64,000 bases of DNA from Epiperipatus broadwayi (lineage: Eukaryota; Onychophora; Udeonychophora; Euonychophora; Peripatidae), in contig JAQFVV010006208.1 in NCBI GenBank assembly GCA_028023455.1, positions 11,304,984 to 11,368,983 of the forward strand, written 5' to 3'. Position numbers and translations under genes: made by a program. How positions within the stretch are numbered: position 1 is the stretch's first letter; each line of letters starts with the position of its first letter. This document shows, piece by piece, positions 11,118-22,423 of this stretch. Under the pieces are notes generated by a model that saw only the letters and a list, made by a program, of their open reading frames with translations, was not told where the DNA came from and did no database searches.

Positions 11118-11500
11118 TTGTCATGGCCTCTTCAACAATTTACTTATTTTTTAATTGGCGGAGATATGAATCCACATTTTCAAGTTTCCTCTTATACAAC
11201 CGTTACACATGATTATATATGTGATAAAATAAATGATCTTCAATATACATATTTCTTGCTGAACCAGCACTCATCAGTTGAACTACATCATCATTTCCCA
11301 CACTTATATACAATCAATGCTCAGAATATATTAAGAGAGCAATTCCACAAACTTTAATGGACAGGCTTCAATCCTCTTCACTCTTCAGTCATCCATATCA
11401 TTGAAAATCTAGCGATGGCATATTCAAAGCTCTTGTTTTCCGATTTTGTTGTTATGCCCATTATCACTTAAGTCATTCTGATCCCTCGTGTTCATTTTTT
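11118..11500 (-). mobile_element. Family F element, left arm and middle only
   Basis: It shares with other copies the block CATCAGTTG..AC, a CATATATACAATC-like stretch and a middle part with TTTAATGGACAGGCTTCAA and ATTGAAAATCT. The right arm is missing. The minus strand contains a hammerhead-like motif whose stem I differs from other copies by compensatory changes. Confidence 0.72.
11238..11283 (-). ncRNA. Hammerhead-like motif, family F (stem I covariant)
   Basis: On the minus strand: UUCAA, CUGAUGA, stem II GUGCU/AGCAA around GGUUC, GAA, a self-complementary stem III AUAU/GUAU, A at the cleavage position, then UUGAA. Most other copies have ACCAA and UUGGU instead. Two stem I pairs are therefore replaced by other pairs on both strands of the stem, which supports a real helix. 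Confidence 0.68.
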
Positions 11501-12138
11501 TTACAAAGAAAAATTTTGATTATAAATATTCACCACTAATAAATAATCAAGCTAAAGATTAACTTTCACACGAATCAGAAGAAATTACGGATTAAAGTGT
11601 GTAGATGATTAAATATTATATTGGTTGGTTTTAGAATCATTTAAATAAATTACTACTAAAAAAAAAAAATCAAAAGAATTTAAAATAATATTTTTAAGCA
11701 TAATGACTCCATTCTCCATTATTGACGTTTCTATTTTAAATTTCCATTTAAAATGACCATCATTATTTAGTTTAAAGTAAATAGTTTTCTTTTGAAAAGC
11801 ATTATCAAATCCATCCCAATTTTTAACTTAAGTTCTTTCCTGTATTTTAATATTTCCTTTACAATTGCTGAAATAACTAATAGTAATAACAAATGACTAA
11901 CCAACTTTTTCCAGACAAGACAGAGAGAGAGAGAAAACTGTTTGAAACATTTAGTTCAACCAATGCATTTGTGATGAGACATAAACTGCTTAATACTTCT
12001 TAATGAAGAATTTAAAACTTCAATATTTTCATCAATTTAAAGAATTACACTACAGAGATGTGCTATATATCTATCTGTAAATGATAATTAAAAAATATAT
12101 GTATAAATTTTGACATTATTATCTGTATAAAATGATGC
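11501..12138. other. AT-rich sequence, nothing recognised
   Basis: No feature supported; includes a short GA-rich stretch (about 11922-11935). Confidence 0.5.
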
Positions 12139-12528
12139 AATAATAAATTGTATTTATATATTGGGCTATTTCCATGATCTACTATTGAGAATTGAATGTC
12201 TTCAGAAAAATTTAACTTTATTTAAATTTTCAAAGTACGTTCAGCTGTTAGTAAGGTTAATATATACACAATGTTTTGAAATGTATTATTCCCTCTCTTC
12301 TTCAGTTGTTGTTGGCCTGACCAGTGGCAGTGCTAGCATGGGAATCAAACCTGGACTCTTAGATTCTTGAATATTGAATTTTAGGGTAATGCTCTAACCA
12401 ACTGAGCCATCCTCCCAAAGACAACAGTCAGTAGAAATTTCATATACTTATCAATGAGGTTCCTCCTGATTTCTCCATTTACTAAAATACCATCATCACA
12501 AACCTTTAGGAAAACAGTAATAATAAAT
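12139..12528 (-). mobile_element. tRNA-like repeat (family P), copy 1, 10-bp duplication
   Basis: Bounded by AATAATAAAT (12139-12148, 12519-12528). Read on the minus strand it has a tRNA-like part at about 12313-12415: an A-box-like GGCTCAGTTGGTTAGAGC, a long AT-rich insert and a B-box-like CCAGGTTTGATTCCC. Similar repeats lie at 16403-16880 and in 45998-47164, the last of which also carries a Penelope endonuclease. It could be a tRNA-derived SINE or a non-autonomous Penelope derivative; I favour the latter because of the 46-kb copy. Confidence 0.7.
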
Positions 12529-12930
12529 ATATGCACAATTCTCAAATTAGGTAAAGTAATTTTTTTATGATTAAACATTTCATCTATTACTTTCAAATAA
12601 AGAAAACAAGATCGTTTGTATATATAAGGTGGGCATCAAGTTACAATCATTTGAAAAATGTCAGTTTGTGGTTATGGATACAGTCTTATAATAATCAGAC
12701 AATATTTGTGTATTTGACAATACAGTATATTTATGTAGCACAAATTGCAATAAATAGATATATTGCAGTTATATGGATATATTTTTTATTGTTATATGAT
12801 TTGCTTCCAGTTTTTTCATTACAAAAAGTCACATTGTAAGATAATTTTCTTATTTATCTCATCTTTTCCAATAATACTTTTGCATTTCTTCATAGTTTCA
12901 TCTTGAATAGTTTACATTATTAATCCAATA
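12529..12930. other. AT-rich sequence, nothing recognised
   Basis: A 90-codon frame on the plus strand (12567-12839) has no recognisable domain and AT-driven composition. Confidence 0.45.
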
Positions 12931-13250
12931 ATAACATAACATGAAAGACAAAAACCTTTGGCAGATGCGCTTTAAAATGCTTATGTGACAGCCAATCAGA
13001 TGTAACAATGACTGCATGTGCAACTCTTAATTCTAAAACATGAGCCACAACTATCAGAAGAAGATGGGACCCACCTTCTTCTATGCTTAAATTTATATAT
13101 AAATAAGCCAGACTCAAGCATCTTTTTCTAATAGTTCTGGTTCATGTTTTAAAATTAAGAGTTCCATGTGCCATCATTGTTACATCTGATTGGCTGTCAC
13201 ATAAGCATTTTTAAAGCGCATCCGCCAAAGGTTTTAGCCTTTCACTTATT
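12931..13250. mobile_element. Foldback element (family C), copy 2
   Basis: Arms of about 150 bp share with copy 1 the blocks TGACAGCCAATCAGATG, AAGATGGGACCCA and AAGCCAGACTCAAGCAT. It is shorter and more diverged than copy 1, with the central part lost. No flanking duplication was clear. Confidence 0.75.
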
Positions 13251-13744
13251 ACTATGTCAACTGCTTGTGCTTAATAAATTTAATATATTTACAATTATTA
13301 ATCTAACAAATTCGGCGTATCCTTTATTTAAATGTGTGCAATAAAAATTAAACAAAGAAGACTGGCAATTGATATTAACATAAATTGAAAGTGTTATGAC
13401 AATATAAAACTAATTGAATTATAACCAAATTACCCTCTGATTTTCAAGACAGAATGTAAAACCATTGTAAGCCAATATATACAAGTATACTCAAATAAAA
13501 TTTACTGAAAATGCAAATGATTGTCATTTGTATTTGACCATAATATTATTATATGTTTTCTTAATGCTTGTAAAAAAGAAGCATGTTTAATTATAAGAGT
13601 ACATTACATCGTATAAATGCTAAAATAAAACTAGTAAAATCTGTTTTACATATAATAAATTTCTAACTAAGTCTGATTTGTGTTTAGTGATGTTTAGTTT
13701 AAGGATTCAGCCAATTGATTCAAAAGATTTCTTTGAAATTAGTA
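13251..13744. other. AT-rich sequence, nothing recognised
   Basis: No feature supported before the RTE-derived tandem array. Confidence 0.45.
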
Positions 13745-15105
13745 TTATAAGCATTGTAACACAAGATGGGTGAATGGAATAAAGAAGTGTGAGGGAATCA
13801 TATTGAGAAAAGCTAGATATCGGAGATGGATTGAACTTGGAGAGATCATCATCCTGCAGTGGATCAATAATAGTTGAAAATAATGATGATATAAATATAG
13901 ATGGACAGCTGAAATCTTAAATTGGATTCCAAGAGATTGTAAAAGACCTAGAAAAAGACCATGTGTGAGATGAATAGATGAAATAAGGAAGTGTGCTAGG
14001 AGAGAAGAAAAGCTAGATATCAGAGAAGATGGATTGAACTTGGAGAGATCTTCATCATGCAGTGAATCAGTAATGGTTGAAAATAATGATGATAGAAATA
14101 TAGACACACAGCTGAAATCTTAAATTGGATTCCAAGAGATTGTAATAGACCTAGAAAAAGACTACTTGTGAGATGGATGGATGAAATAAGGAAGGGTGCT
14201 AGGAGAGAAGAAAAGCTAGATATCAGAGAAGATGAATTAAACTTTGAGAGATCTTCATTTTGCAGTGGATTAATAATAGTTAAAAATGATGATGATATAA
14301 ATAGATTGACAATTGAAATCTTAAATTGGATTCCAAGAGATTATAAAAGACCTAGAAAAAGACCATTTGTGAGAAGGATGGATGAAATAATGAAGTATAG
14401 AAGAGAAGAAAAGCTAGATATCAAAAAAGATGGATTGAACTTGAAGAGATCTTCATCCTGCAGTGGATCAATAATAGTTGTAAATGGTGATGATATAAAT
14501 ATAGATGGGCAGTTGAAATCTTAAATTGGATTCAAAGAGATTGTAAAAGACCCATAAAAAGACCAGTTGTGAGATGGATAAATAAAATAAGAAAGTGTGC
14601 TAGGAAAGAAGAAAATCTAAATATCAGAGAAGACGGATTGAACTTGGAGAGATGTTCATCCTGCAATGGATCAATAATAGTTGAAGATTATGATATAAAT
14701 ATAGATGGACAGTTGAAATCTTAAATTGGATTCCAAGAGATCATAAAAGACCAAGAAAAAGATCATGTGTGTGAGATGGATAGATGAAATAAGAAAGTGT
14801 ACTAGGAGAGAAGAAAAAATAGATATCAGAGAAGATGGATTGAACTTGAAGAGATCTTCATCCTGCAGTGGATCAATAATAGCTAAAAATGATGATGATA
14901 TAAATATAGATGGACAGTTGAAATCTTAAATCAGATTCCAAGTGATCATAAAAGACCTAGAAAAAGACCACTTATGAGATGGATGGATAAAATAAGGAAG
15001 TGTGCTGGGAATGATATGGAGAAGAAAGGCTAGATATTGGAGAAGATGGATTGAATTTGGAGAGATTTTCATTCTGCAGTGGGTCAATAATGGTTTAAAA
15101 TAATA
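13745..15105 (+). repeat. Tandem array of the RTE 3' end, about 200-bp unit, seven copies
   Basis: Each unit encodes the last part of the RTE protein (TIEILNWIPRD, K.PRKRP.VRWMDEIRK, then a Leu/Glu-rich tail) and ends like the 3' end of RTE copy 1 (CATCCTGCAGTGGATCAATA). A fixed point in the unit (CAGCTGAAATC or CAGTTGAAATC) recurs at 13906, 14109, 14310, 14510, 14710 and 14915, giving spacings of 200-205 bp. The first unit (13745-13900) is partial. Most internal units share a deletion around GCTAGGAGAGAAGAAAAGC compared with copy 1, while the last unit and the first keep the longer form (ATGATATGGAGAAG), so the inner units were copied from one deleted unit. Some frames stay open across two units by chance. 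Confidence 0.9.
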
Positions 15106-15810
15106 ACAATATTTATTTTACAATAAAATTTCTAGAAGCTTCAAGCTGTAATTCATATTTTTGAAAAATTTATATGACTAAAACTACTATAAATAGTACT
15201 AAAGATTACACAAATATTAAAAACAGTAATCAGTAAAATGTATTAATAATCATTAATGTGCTTTAGCATTAAACTAGATAACAATTTGATTCAGTAGCAG
15301 AGTAGGTAGATGAAGAATAATACAGTTCTGAATAGATCCTAGAAAATCGAAATAAAGTTGAAGTGAAAAAATCTGCTAGAAATGGCAAAATTGTGACACT
15401 TTAACCATCAGAAATCATGTATTTACTAAGAAGAGTTTACCAAACTGAACAAACTTCATACTATAATTAGCCATGTAACATAGAGTGCAGTTAAAAAAAA
15501 ATAACAAAGAAATAATATATTTACTAATAATTTAATGTGATGGGAAAGGAATATGGATTTACATAATGTTATTTTCCTATAATTCATCACAATAAACATC
15601 AGTTAAGGCTTAGTGAAAAATAAGCTATATACCCCCACAAATGGATATGAATCTTTGTACAAATTCAGTTTATATATCACAGGAAAAAGAAAGTTTCTCA
15701 TTTTAAATGACTTGCAGTACCTGAATTTTATTAGTTTATAGAGATGTAATAATTAATTATATAGTGATTTATATAGCCATAATATTGTGGAAGCAACTAC
15801 ACTTCAAACA
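15106..15810. other. AT-rich sequence, nothing recognised
   Basis: No feature supported. Confidence 0.45.
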
Positions 15811-16078
15811 TGCACTAAAATTAACAGATCCTCTCCCATCAATAACTGTTTTAAAATGATAGGTGATCCATCTATAGTTAAAACTTATTCTTTAAATGTA
15901 AACTGAATTTGTGCAAGCAATAGGCCAATTTAAAAATCAGCTCATAATAAGTTCAAATCCAAATTTAGGCACAGTCAATAATTATTGATTTATTTAAAGA
16001 ATAAGCACTTATCATAAGTGGACCACTTATGGTTCTAAAACAGTTATCGGCAGGAGAGTGCTTATCAATTTTAGCACA
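15811..16078. mobile_element. Small foldback element
   Basis: Imperfect inverted arms: TGCACTAAAATT, ACAGATCCTCTCC, ATAACTGTTTTA and ACTTATTCTTTAAAT on the left against their complements on the right (TTTAAAGAATAAG, TAAAACAGTTAT, GGAGAG, AATTTTAGCACA). The loop is about 70 bp. No duplication was clear and no coding. Confidence 0.65.
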
Positions 16079-16402
16079 CATGAAGAGTGCTTGACTCCAG
16101 AATACTACAGATATATAAATTGCTATATTAATAATTATTACATTTATGTATTATTGTGTTGAAATCTGTAACTGAAGATAGGGGAAACTACACAATGACC
16201 ATGTGACACTATTTGATTGCTATTTCTGATAATTTGATATTGCAGTCCAACATTATCATCGAATTTATTTTGACATCTTAATATTTTTTGAATCTTTATA
16301 TCACTTAGATGTATGAAGATGTAGATAAAACTAAAAAATGTAAATGAGGTTATTAATAACTTCATATTTTCCAATTAATATTGCTATTAGACATAACAGC
16401 AT

Positions 16403-16880
16403 TATGTTGTATTTACATATTTCCATCATCTAATATAAAAATTGAATGTCTTTAGAAAAATTTAACTTTTATTTAAATATTCCAAATACATTCAACTGTT
16501 AGTAATAACCCACAGGTTAGTATATGCTAAACCACTAAATATCTTGTGATCGCATGATCCTACTGTATGGAGAGTTTTGCCTGTTTTAATAAGGTTAGTA
16601 TATGCACAACATTTTAAGAGGTATTATTTTCCTCTCTTCTTCAGGTGATGCTGTCCTGACCAATGACAGTACTAGCATGGGAATCGAACTTGCGCCCCTA
16701 GATTCTTGAATATTGAATTTTAAGATAATGTTCTAACCAGCTGAGCCATCTTGTCAAAGGCAACAGGCAGTAGAAATTTCATTCAAGACTTATATTAGAT
16801 GATGGAAATAGTCCAATATATAAATACAACTAAAATACCATCATCACAAACCTTCAGGAAAACAATAACATCATTTTATT
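16403..16880 (-). mobile_element. tRNA-like repeat (family P), copy 2, interrupted by a short family A insertion
   Basis: It has the same layout as copy 1, with the tRNA-like part at about 16648-16760 in minus sense. Its ends form inverted repeats: TATTTCCATCATCTAATAT (left) against ATATTAGATGATGGAAATA (right). Imperfect flanking similarity (ATAACAGCATTAT against ATAACATCATTTT) may be the remains of a duplication. A 64-bp family A fragment interrupts it. Confidence 0.72.
16514..16605. mobile_element. Very short family A insertion with 14-bp duplication
   Basis: Between the exact direct repeats AGGTTAGTATATGC (16514-16527 and 16592-16605) lie only 64 bp, carrying both ends of family A (ACCACTAAAT.TC..GTGATC at one side, TACTGTATGGAGAGTTTTGC at the other). 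The other two family P copies show the uninterrupted site, so the insertion and its duplication are directly demonstrated. Confidence 0.88.
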
Positions 16881-17967
16881 TCTTCCATTATCAACAAAGA
16901 CAGATTATTAATTTTTAAAACAAACGGGATTTCTTACATCTGTGATAAATGTATTATATAGAGATGATCGGGTGAAATTGATTTAAAAACTTAGAATTTT
17001 TAAGAGAATGTTTTGGAATGAAAATAGCACATTAATCAATTATTAAATATAGAATGTAGAAACACACTTCATCTACTAACTATTGGAATCAGTGTGTTTT
17101 TGCATTTTATTGATAGAGATAGAACCAGTTTTCCTGTTCCAAATAAATTGAGTAAGGAAAGAATTAATCTTTGTAATAAATAAATTAAGGTCTCATGAAC
17201 AAATCATGGTTAAAAGTATCTTCAATTATTATAATTTTTTATTTTTTATTTTTATGCATAAGTATGAATCACTTAGCTATCTTCATTCATCTCGATATAT
17301 ACGATTATAAAGTATCATTTTAATGTTCATTATCATTTTTAAAAGTTTACATCACGATAAATATGATTCACTAATACAGATTCTATGCATAGATATTTAT
17401 TAAATACCAGTGGTGATAGTTGATAATTCTTACAGAAAATAATGTTACCATCAATATCTTTGATATATCAATTTACGATACAACTTTTATTCATGTTTAA
17501 TTACCAACACCAAATTGACGTTGGTATACAAACAGTTGCTTGCATACTTTATACTTTAATGAGGCCAATTGTGTGACCTGCTGATAATTTTTATTGTACG
17601 GAGTATAACAGTAAAAAATCTGTCACGAATTATACTAGGCATGATGAATAGTGAGAAATATATTAGACAATAATTGAATATATACAGATAATGTATTATA
17701 ATATAGCAACAAACATAAGACTAACGCACGTCTACACGAATTCTTTTAAATTATTAATTCCTTGAGAGTACTTTCAATATTTATATGTCATTATCAAAAA
17801 TGTTACATTATTATTTTCACACTTCCGAATAAAGCAAATAAAATCTATATATAAGATTTTAGAATTTTTGAATTTGTTGCGAATGATGTTTAAGAACATG
17901 GTCAGTTAAGAAAAGGAATTGCTCTGAAATTAGTCGTGTAAACCTTGTATTATTTACAAATGAAAAG
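16881..17967. other. AT-rich sequence, nothing recognised
   Basis: No feature supported in this kilobase. Confidence 0.5.
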
Positions 17968-18053
17968 GGGTTTTGGTGGCTAGTGGTTAGCATAGCTGCT
18001 TTCCAAGCAGCTGGCCGGGACTCGCTTCCCGGTCAACGCATTTGACATAAAAA
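17968..18053 (+). mobile_element. tRNA-Gly(UCC)-derived SINE or tRNA pseudogene
   Basis: The sequence follows a glycine tRNA: A box TGGCTAGTGG, anticodon arm GCTGC-TTTCCAA-GCAGC (anticodon TCC), T arm CCGGGACTCGCTTCCCGG and an acceptor end CAACGCA. It is followed by TTTGACAT and a run of A. The D-arm region and B box (GGACTCGCTTCC instead of GGTTCGATTCC) have changes unlikely in a working tRNA. The 3' part (TTTGACAT then poly-A) resembles the other SINE copies at 27.0, 27.5 and 41.8 kb. Confidence 0.8.
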
Positions 18054-18114
18054 AAAAAAAAAAGTGTTTTAAATAGAGGAATTTAATATTCTGATTAATA
18101 TATTGTTTTGTTTT

Positions 18115-18133
18115 TATTATTATTATTATTAAG
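18115..18133. repeat. TTA microsatellite
   Basis: A short run of TTA units. Confidence 0.7.
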
Positions 18134-18299
18134 AGTGTATATATAACATTGTATAGCTTGCTATAAAATATATAATTGATAACTCTCTTATTTCCTCTTT
18201 ATTTTTTATAATTAGTGTTCCCATATGCTATCATTCATCTCCGATATTCTAACTGTGACATTGCAATAGTGGATTTGAGAAACCACATTTTCATTCTAT

Positions 18300-18643
18300 A
18301 ATTATAAGCATACAAAGGCAAAAATCTCCATACAGTAGTGTCACCCTGTGCTAACCAGAGTAATCAATAGATGCCAGCAGGCTTGTGCATAAAATCTCTA
18401 TCTAGTGCCTACTCATCCAATATCCCCACACTAGTTTTTGGCTTGTGGCCATCATCAGTGAGGAGCCTTGGATCTGAGAGCACTGCACCTAGATCTTAGG
18501 ATCTAATGCAACCCTCCAGCAGCCATCTTTTAACTCTACTTTACTACAAAACTATGAGAATGAAATTGCCTTTGTTTACAACAGTTATGTGCTAGTATGA
18601 GATGGTGATCATGTAATGTTTAGTGGTTTAAATTATAAGCATA
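18300..18643 (-). mobile_element. Family A element with 13-bp duplication
   Basis: Exact direct repeat AATTATAAGCATA (18300-18312, 18631-18643). The left end begins CAAAGGCAAAAATCTCCAT and the right end finishes ATGTTTAGTGGTTTA. The minus-strand hammerhead (about 18427-18465) keeps CUGAUGA and stem II UGGC/GCCA, but the box GAAA reads AAAA and the cleavage triplet reads GUG, so it should be inactive. Confidence 0.85.
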
Positions 18644-18814
18644 GTTATCTTTTTTTTCCTTATTTATTTTTAACTTTGTAATATTTGTTTTCCTTTATTT
18701 CCCTCTCCCTGTGTTAAAATGTTCGTACACATTTATGAGTGGCTGCTAGAGATGATGGTGGATCCGCTAATCAATCATGTGTGCCAATATTTTTAAGGAA
18801 TGGCATGGAAAGAG

Positions 18815-18904
18815 ACGTAGTCTTGAACCCAATTCATATTTCTTACGTAGTCTTGAACCCAATGCATATTTCCTAAGTAATCTAGAACCCAATTCATATT
18901 ACCT
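18815..18904. repeat. Three tandem copies of a 30-bp unit
   Basis: Units ACGTAGTCTTGAACCCAATT plus CATATTTCTT begin at 18815, 18845 and 18875 with a few differences in the third. Confidence 0.9.
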
Positions 18905-20250
18905 ACTACCAATTGAGTGATATACTTAACAGATATAAATAAAACAAAAATCTTGAAATAAAAAGACCTTTTTTTTCATTTTAATGTTTTTTCATTAATT
19001 TAATTTACATAATTTTTATATAATTAAATACAATGTGTTTACAGTTCCCAAATAAAAATATTTCTTCTTATTTTTGCCTTGTACTATCATTAGAATGAAA
19101 CTTTTTAATTATATTTGTATTATGCAGATAGACTACAATCAATTCAAAAACCCGAATTCAAATTTGAGTCCGGACACAGAAATTTTTTGGAGAAGCACAG
19201 TGTCATTCAAATGCCAATCTGTAATTGTACTAGTCAATGGAAAATGATTAAAAATGAAATGTAGTGTCGCATAACGTAACTTACAAGTGAATATTTCTTT
19301 ACAAATAATTTAATAAAAAATAAAATAAAATAAATTTAAACTCATTACATTTATCTTACAAAAAATTTTTGTTTTGATTAGTGACATAAATTTGAATATG
19401 GTACAATAATAAGGGTTTTAGTATTTTTATAAAAAGTAATGATAAAAAAATGCTTAAAAACTTAATTTACCCATATTAGTAAATACGTACTAAAATCATT
19501 AAAACCAAGAAAACGTATTTAAAATGTAGTCTAATAATTCAAAAGAGGAAATAATAACAAAAATCCTAAATTTGATGATGGAGCTAATTTAGAACGATTA
19601 GAAAATTAATACCTGTGAAAATAAAATTAAAAAAAAAAAAAAGGAAAAGCTCAACGATGATATTCCTGAGAGTTCAAACTTAGTTCCTGATATCAAGAAA
19701 TAAAACAACTTCCGACAACTACAAACCCGTCATGGAGGACAAAAACAGTTGGGGAAACATACCAGATGCAAAGATTAGTCTAAAGCCTGGAAATAAATGT
19801 TTTTTTTTTTAAATATCAAATTCTTCATAAAGAAAAAGCAACAATATCACAGTGTTCAACCGGAAGTGGCCAAATGCAGTAAATTTTGCAGGAAAGAAAA
19901 CTATTTTAAATATTAATTTGATCTCAAATTCAGAATTAAACATTATGGATTATGATTTAAGCTACTTCCCTGCATAAAAATTAGAAATTTATGATGATTA
20001 GATCAAACGTTATTGTGCCATTCCTGGTGCGATTAGGACGACACAAAAAATAAAAATTCTTCAAAAAAGTTTCAAATTGACTTAGAATTATGACGAAGTG
20101 AATTAGAAAATAAAAAACAATGATTTAGAGATAAAAATGGATTTATTGGATGTTATGGGCCTAGACAGAAACACAAGCGGTTAATCATTCAATCCCTTTA
20201 GATTTAAATTACTAAGAAAAACCCAAAAGACTAAATACAAACCATTAGAT
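18905..20250. other. AT-rich sequence, nothing recognised
   Basis: No feature supported. Confidence 0.5.
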
Positions 20251-20351
20251 TTCATTTTTGAAACTCTAATTAAGCATCAAAATTAGAACTCAATTTGGAT
20301 ATTCATTTTTGAAACTCTAATTAAGCATCAAAATTAGAACTCAATTTGGAT
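20251..20351. repeat. 51-bp tandem duplication
   Basis: The block TTCATTTTTGAAACTCTAAT onward recurs exactly from 20302, a recent local duplication. Confidence 0.9.
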
Positions 20352-20429
20352 TAGAAGAACTCAATAGGATCAGTAAAGCAGAATCATAATTGAAATGTTG
20401 TCACAATTTAGTTCAGAACAAGGGTATAT

Positions 20430-21133
20430 AATACAAACTGGATTGTGAACCATGAGGACCTAGTGGGGACATGAATCTAATCATTGGTTTTGCCTGAATT
20501 CTTGGTCTCAAGGGTAGAGGTTATGGCTATGGAGAATTTGTTGATCAGCGGGATCGATCGGTGATCATTACCACACCCAGCTTTAGAGAGATCTGGCAAT
20601 GTTCTCGTGGCCTCTCTGATTTGGTTGGTGTTCCGGACATGCTGAACCTATGTCACACCCAGATTAATTGTAACCCACTTACAGCAGGGGCTGAAGCAGT
20701 TTAACCTTGTCCAAGGAGTGGGTCTGGGTTCTCGCTAAACTGAGTTCTGTCTTATGGGTCATGGATGGGTCTGGGGGTGCTGCTTGAAGACTTGCCAGGT
20801 GGGTTGAGAGCTGATTGTCCCACATGAACTCTCCTCAAATGGACGTAGCATCCCCTTGATTGACTGACATTTGATCTGTGATAGTTCATGCCCTTTTCCC
20901 CTCTGTTTGTGTTTTTTCTTGATGTTTGTACTTGGAATGTATTTTTTTATATACCTGTAATACCTAATCTATTGTATAAGGTGGTTCTGTTGCTTTGAGA
21001 CACCACCCAGTTGCAGAATATCAATGTAACATTGTAATCTGTATGGCCTGCTGCTTCAGGTGACAGAATGTGGTCCCTGCATAGGTGGATCATACTTTAG
21101 AGACTTAATAAAGTTGCTTTGAGAAAAAAAAAC
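20430..21133 (+). mobile_element. Retroposed 3' end with polyadenylation signal and poly-A
   Basis: This block is clearly GC-richer than its surroundings. It ends with AATAAAGTTGCTTTGAG directly followed by a run of A (21124-21132), the layout of a reverse-transcribed mRNA or LINE 3' untranslated region. The phrase TTGCTTTGAG occurs twice (20990-20999 and 21114-21123). No open reading frame or recognised protein is seen. It could be a truncated non-LTR element, a processed pseudogene of an untranslated region, or a solo LTR; I cannot decide. Confidence 0.6.
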
Positions 21134-21325
21134 CATTAACATATCACATGATCATAATTTTCTATGCTTCCACAAGCTGTTAGTACAGTAGCTAATTCTT
21201 TATATAGTAGTGCCACCTACTGCAAACCTTAGTGATCAATGGATGCAAGAAGGTTTGTGCATAAAATCCCTATCTAAGGCTTGCACTGGGTAATACTACT
21301 GTATGGACAGTTTGCTATTGTAGTA
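21134..21325. mobile_element. Family A element, short variant
   Basis: It starts ATCACATGATCAT, includes AGTAGTGCCACCTACTGCAA and GTGCATAAAATCCC, and ends with the inverse ACTACTGTATGGACAG. It is close to the variant at 60005-60554. The ribozyme block is missing. Confidence 0.7.
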
Positions 21326-21455
21326 AATACTTTTATTACTTTAAAAAAATAATCAAATAAAAAAATATATTTATATCCATTACTTACTTCCATTAACTTG
21401 AAACATTGCTTTACTAAGTGATAAAAAATGTATAATAAAATTTTAAGCTTCTGTG

Positions 21456-22423
21456 TACACCTGGGTCTCGTTTTATGAGATAGATAGGTTCCTCAGAAAA
21501 CATGCACAAACGAAATTGCGCAAAAGTAGACGTAACTTACCTTGAAAAAGGGGGGATGCGGACTGAGATTTTTCAAAAATCGCGTAAAAGCAAAGCACCA
21601 ATGTAAAATTACTTTAAAATTCGTGCAAAAAAAAAAAAAAAGGAAATAAAATATGACTAATAAAAAATTTCAAATTTGAAAAAAATTGATACAAGACAAA
21701 CTTTTTTAAACTATAATATTTAATTTTATTCAAAACAATATATTTTTATGCATAATTTACAGTAATTTACATTTTTTATACATGTTTTAATTATTATCGC
21801 GATTTGCCGATAAACAGGTTCATTTGCAAACTCGTAAAAAAAATCAGATTCTTCACATGAGAAAATACAACTAGTGCCAATGTCACTCTCATGTTGTTAA
21901 TGGTTTTCTGGTGACAACGTAGTTAGTAATTAATCTAACAACTAAAAATTAAATTCTTATTTTGTCTTTAATTTTTTAATTTTCAATTTTAATTGTGCTC
22001 ACTGCTATTACTGATTAAAAATAAACTTGCGGACACTAAATAATTAATAATTGATTACGTTCTTTTTTAAAAAGTAAAAACAGAATGTGATTTAAAATGC
22101 AAAATTAACACGCACAATGTTTGAACAAATTTACATTATAATCTTGTAAAATTTAATGTGTGTATACATAAAATGTGGAAATCATGATTTTTAATTTCAT
22201 TATTGCATAAAATCTTACTATTATAAAGCACTGAAAATATTGAAATTACTAAGATGAAAGTTGAATTCCAATAATGTGCTATTACTTTCAATATAACATA
22301 AGTGCACGAAATTTATTATTTAAAGTAATAGCGCATTATCAGAGTTCGACTTCCGGTGAAACATGGAATTGCGTAACTTCAAAATCATGTTAATAAGTCC
22401 GCGTAAAAAGAGACCCAGGTGTA
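21456..22423. mobile_element. Non-autonomous DNA transposon, TA target site (Tc1/mariner/pogo type)
   Basis: The termini CACCTGGGTCTC (from 21458) and GAGACCCAGGTG (to 22421) are exact inverted repeats, each flanked by TA. Inside the termini both sides continue with GCGTAA-like words (CGTTTTATGAG left, GCGTAAAAAG right) as in pogo/Tigger-like ends. The interior is AT-rich and encodes no recognisable transposase. The TA target site places it with Tc1/mariner/pogo elements; the exact family is not resolved. Confidence 0.78.

Noticed and set aside
14168-14524. 118-codon frame as a gene
   Set aside because: It spans two units of the RTE-derived array and encodes only repeated retrotransposon tail.
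17968-18040. Functional tRNA-Gly gene
   Set aside because: The B-box and D-arm changes, the shared non-tRNA tail and the A run point to a SINE or pseudogene.
18427-18465. Active hammerhead in the 18.3-kb family A copy
   Set aside because: The conserved GAAA is AAAA and the cleavage base is G; listed only as a dead copy.
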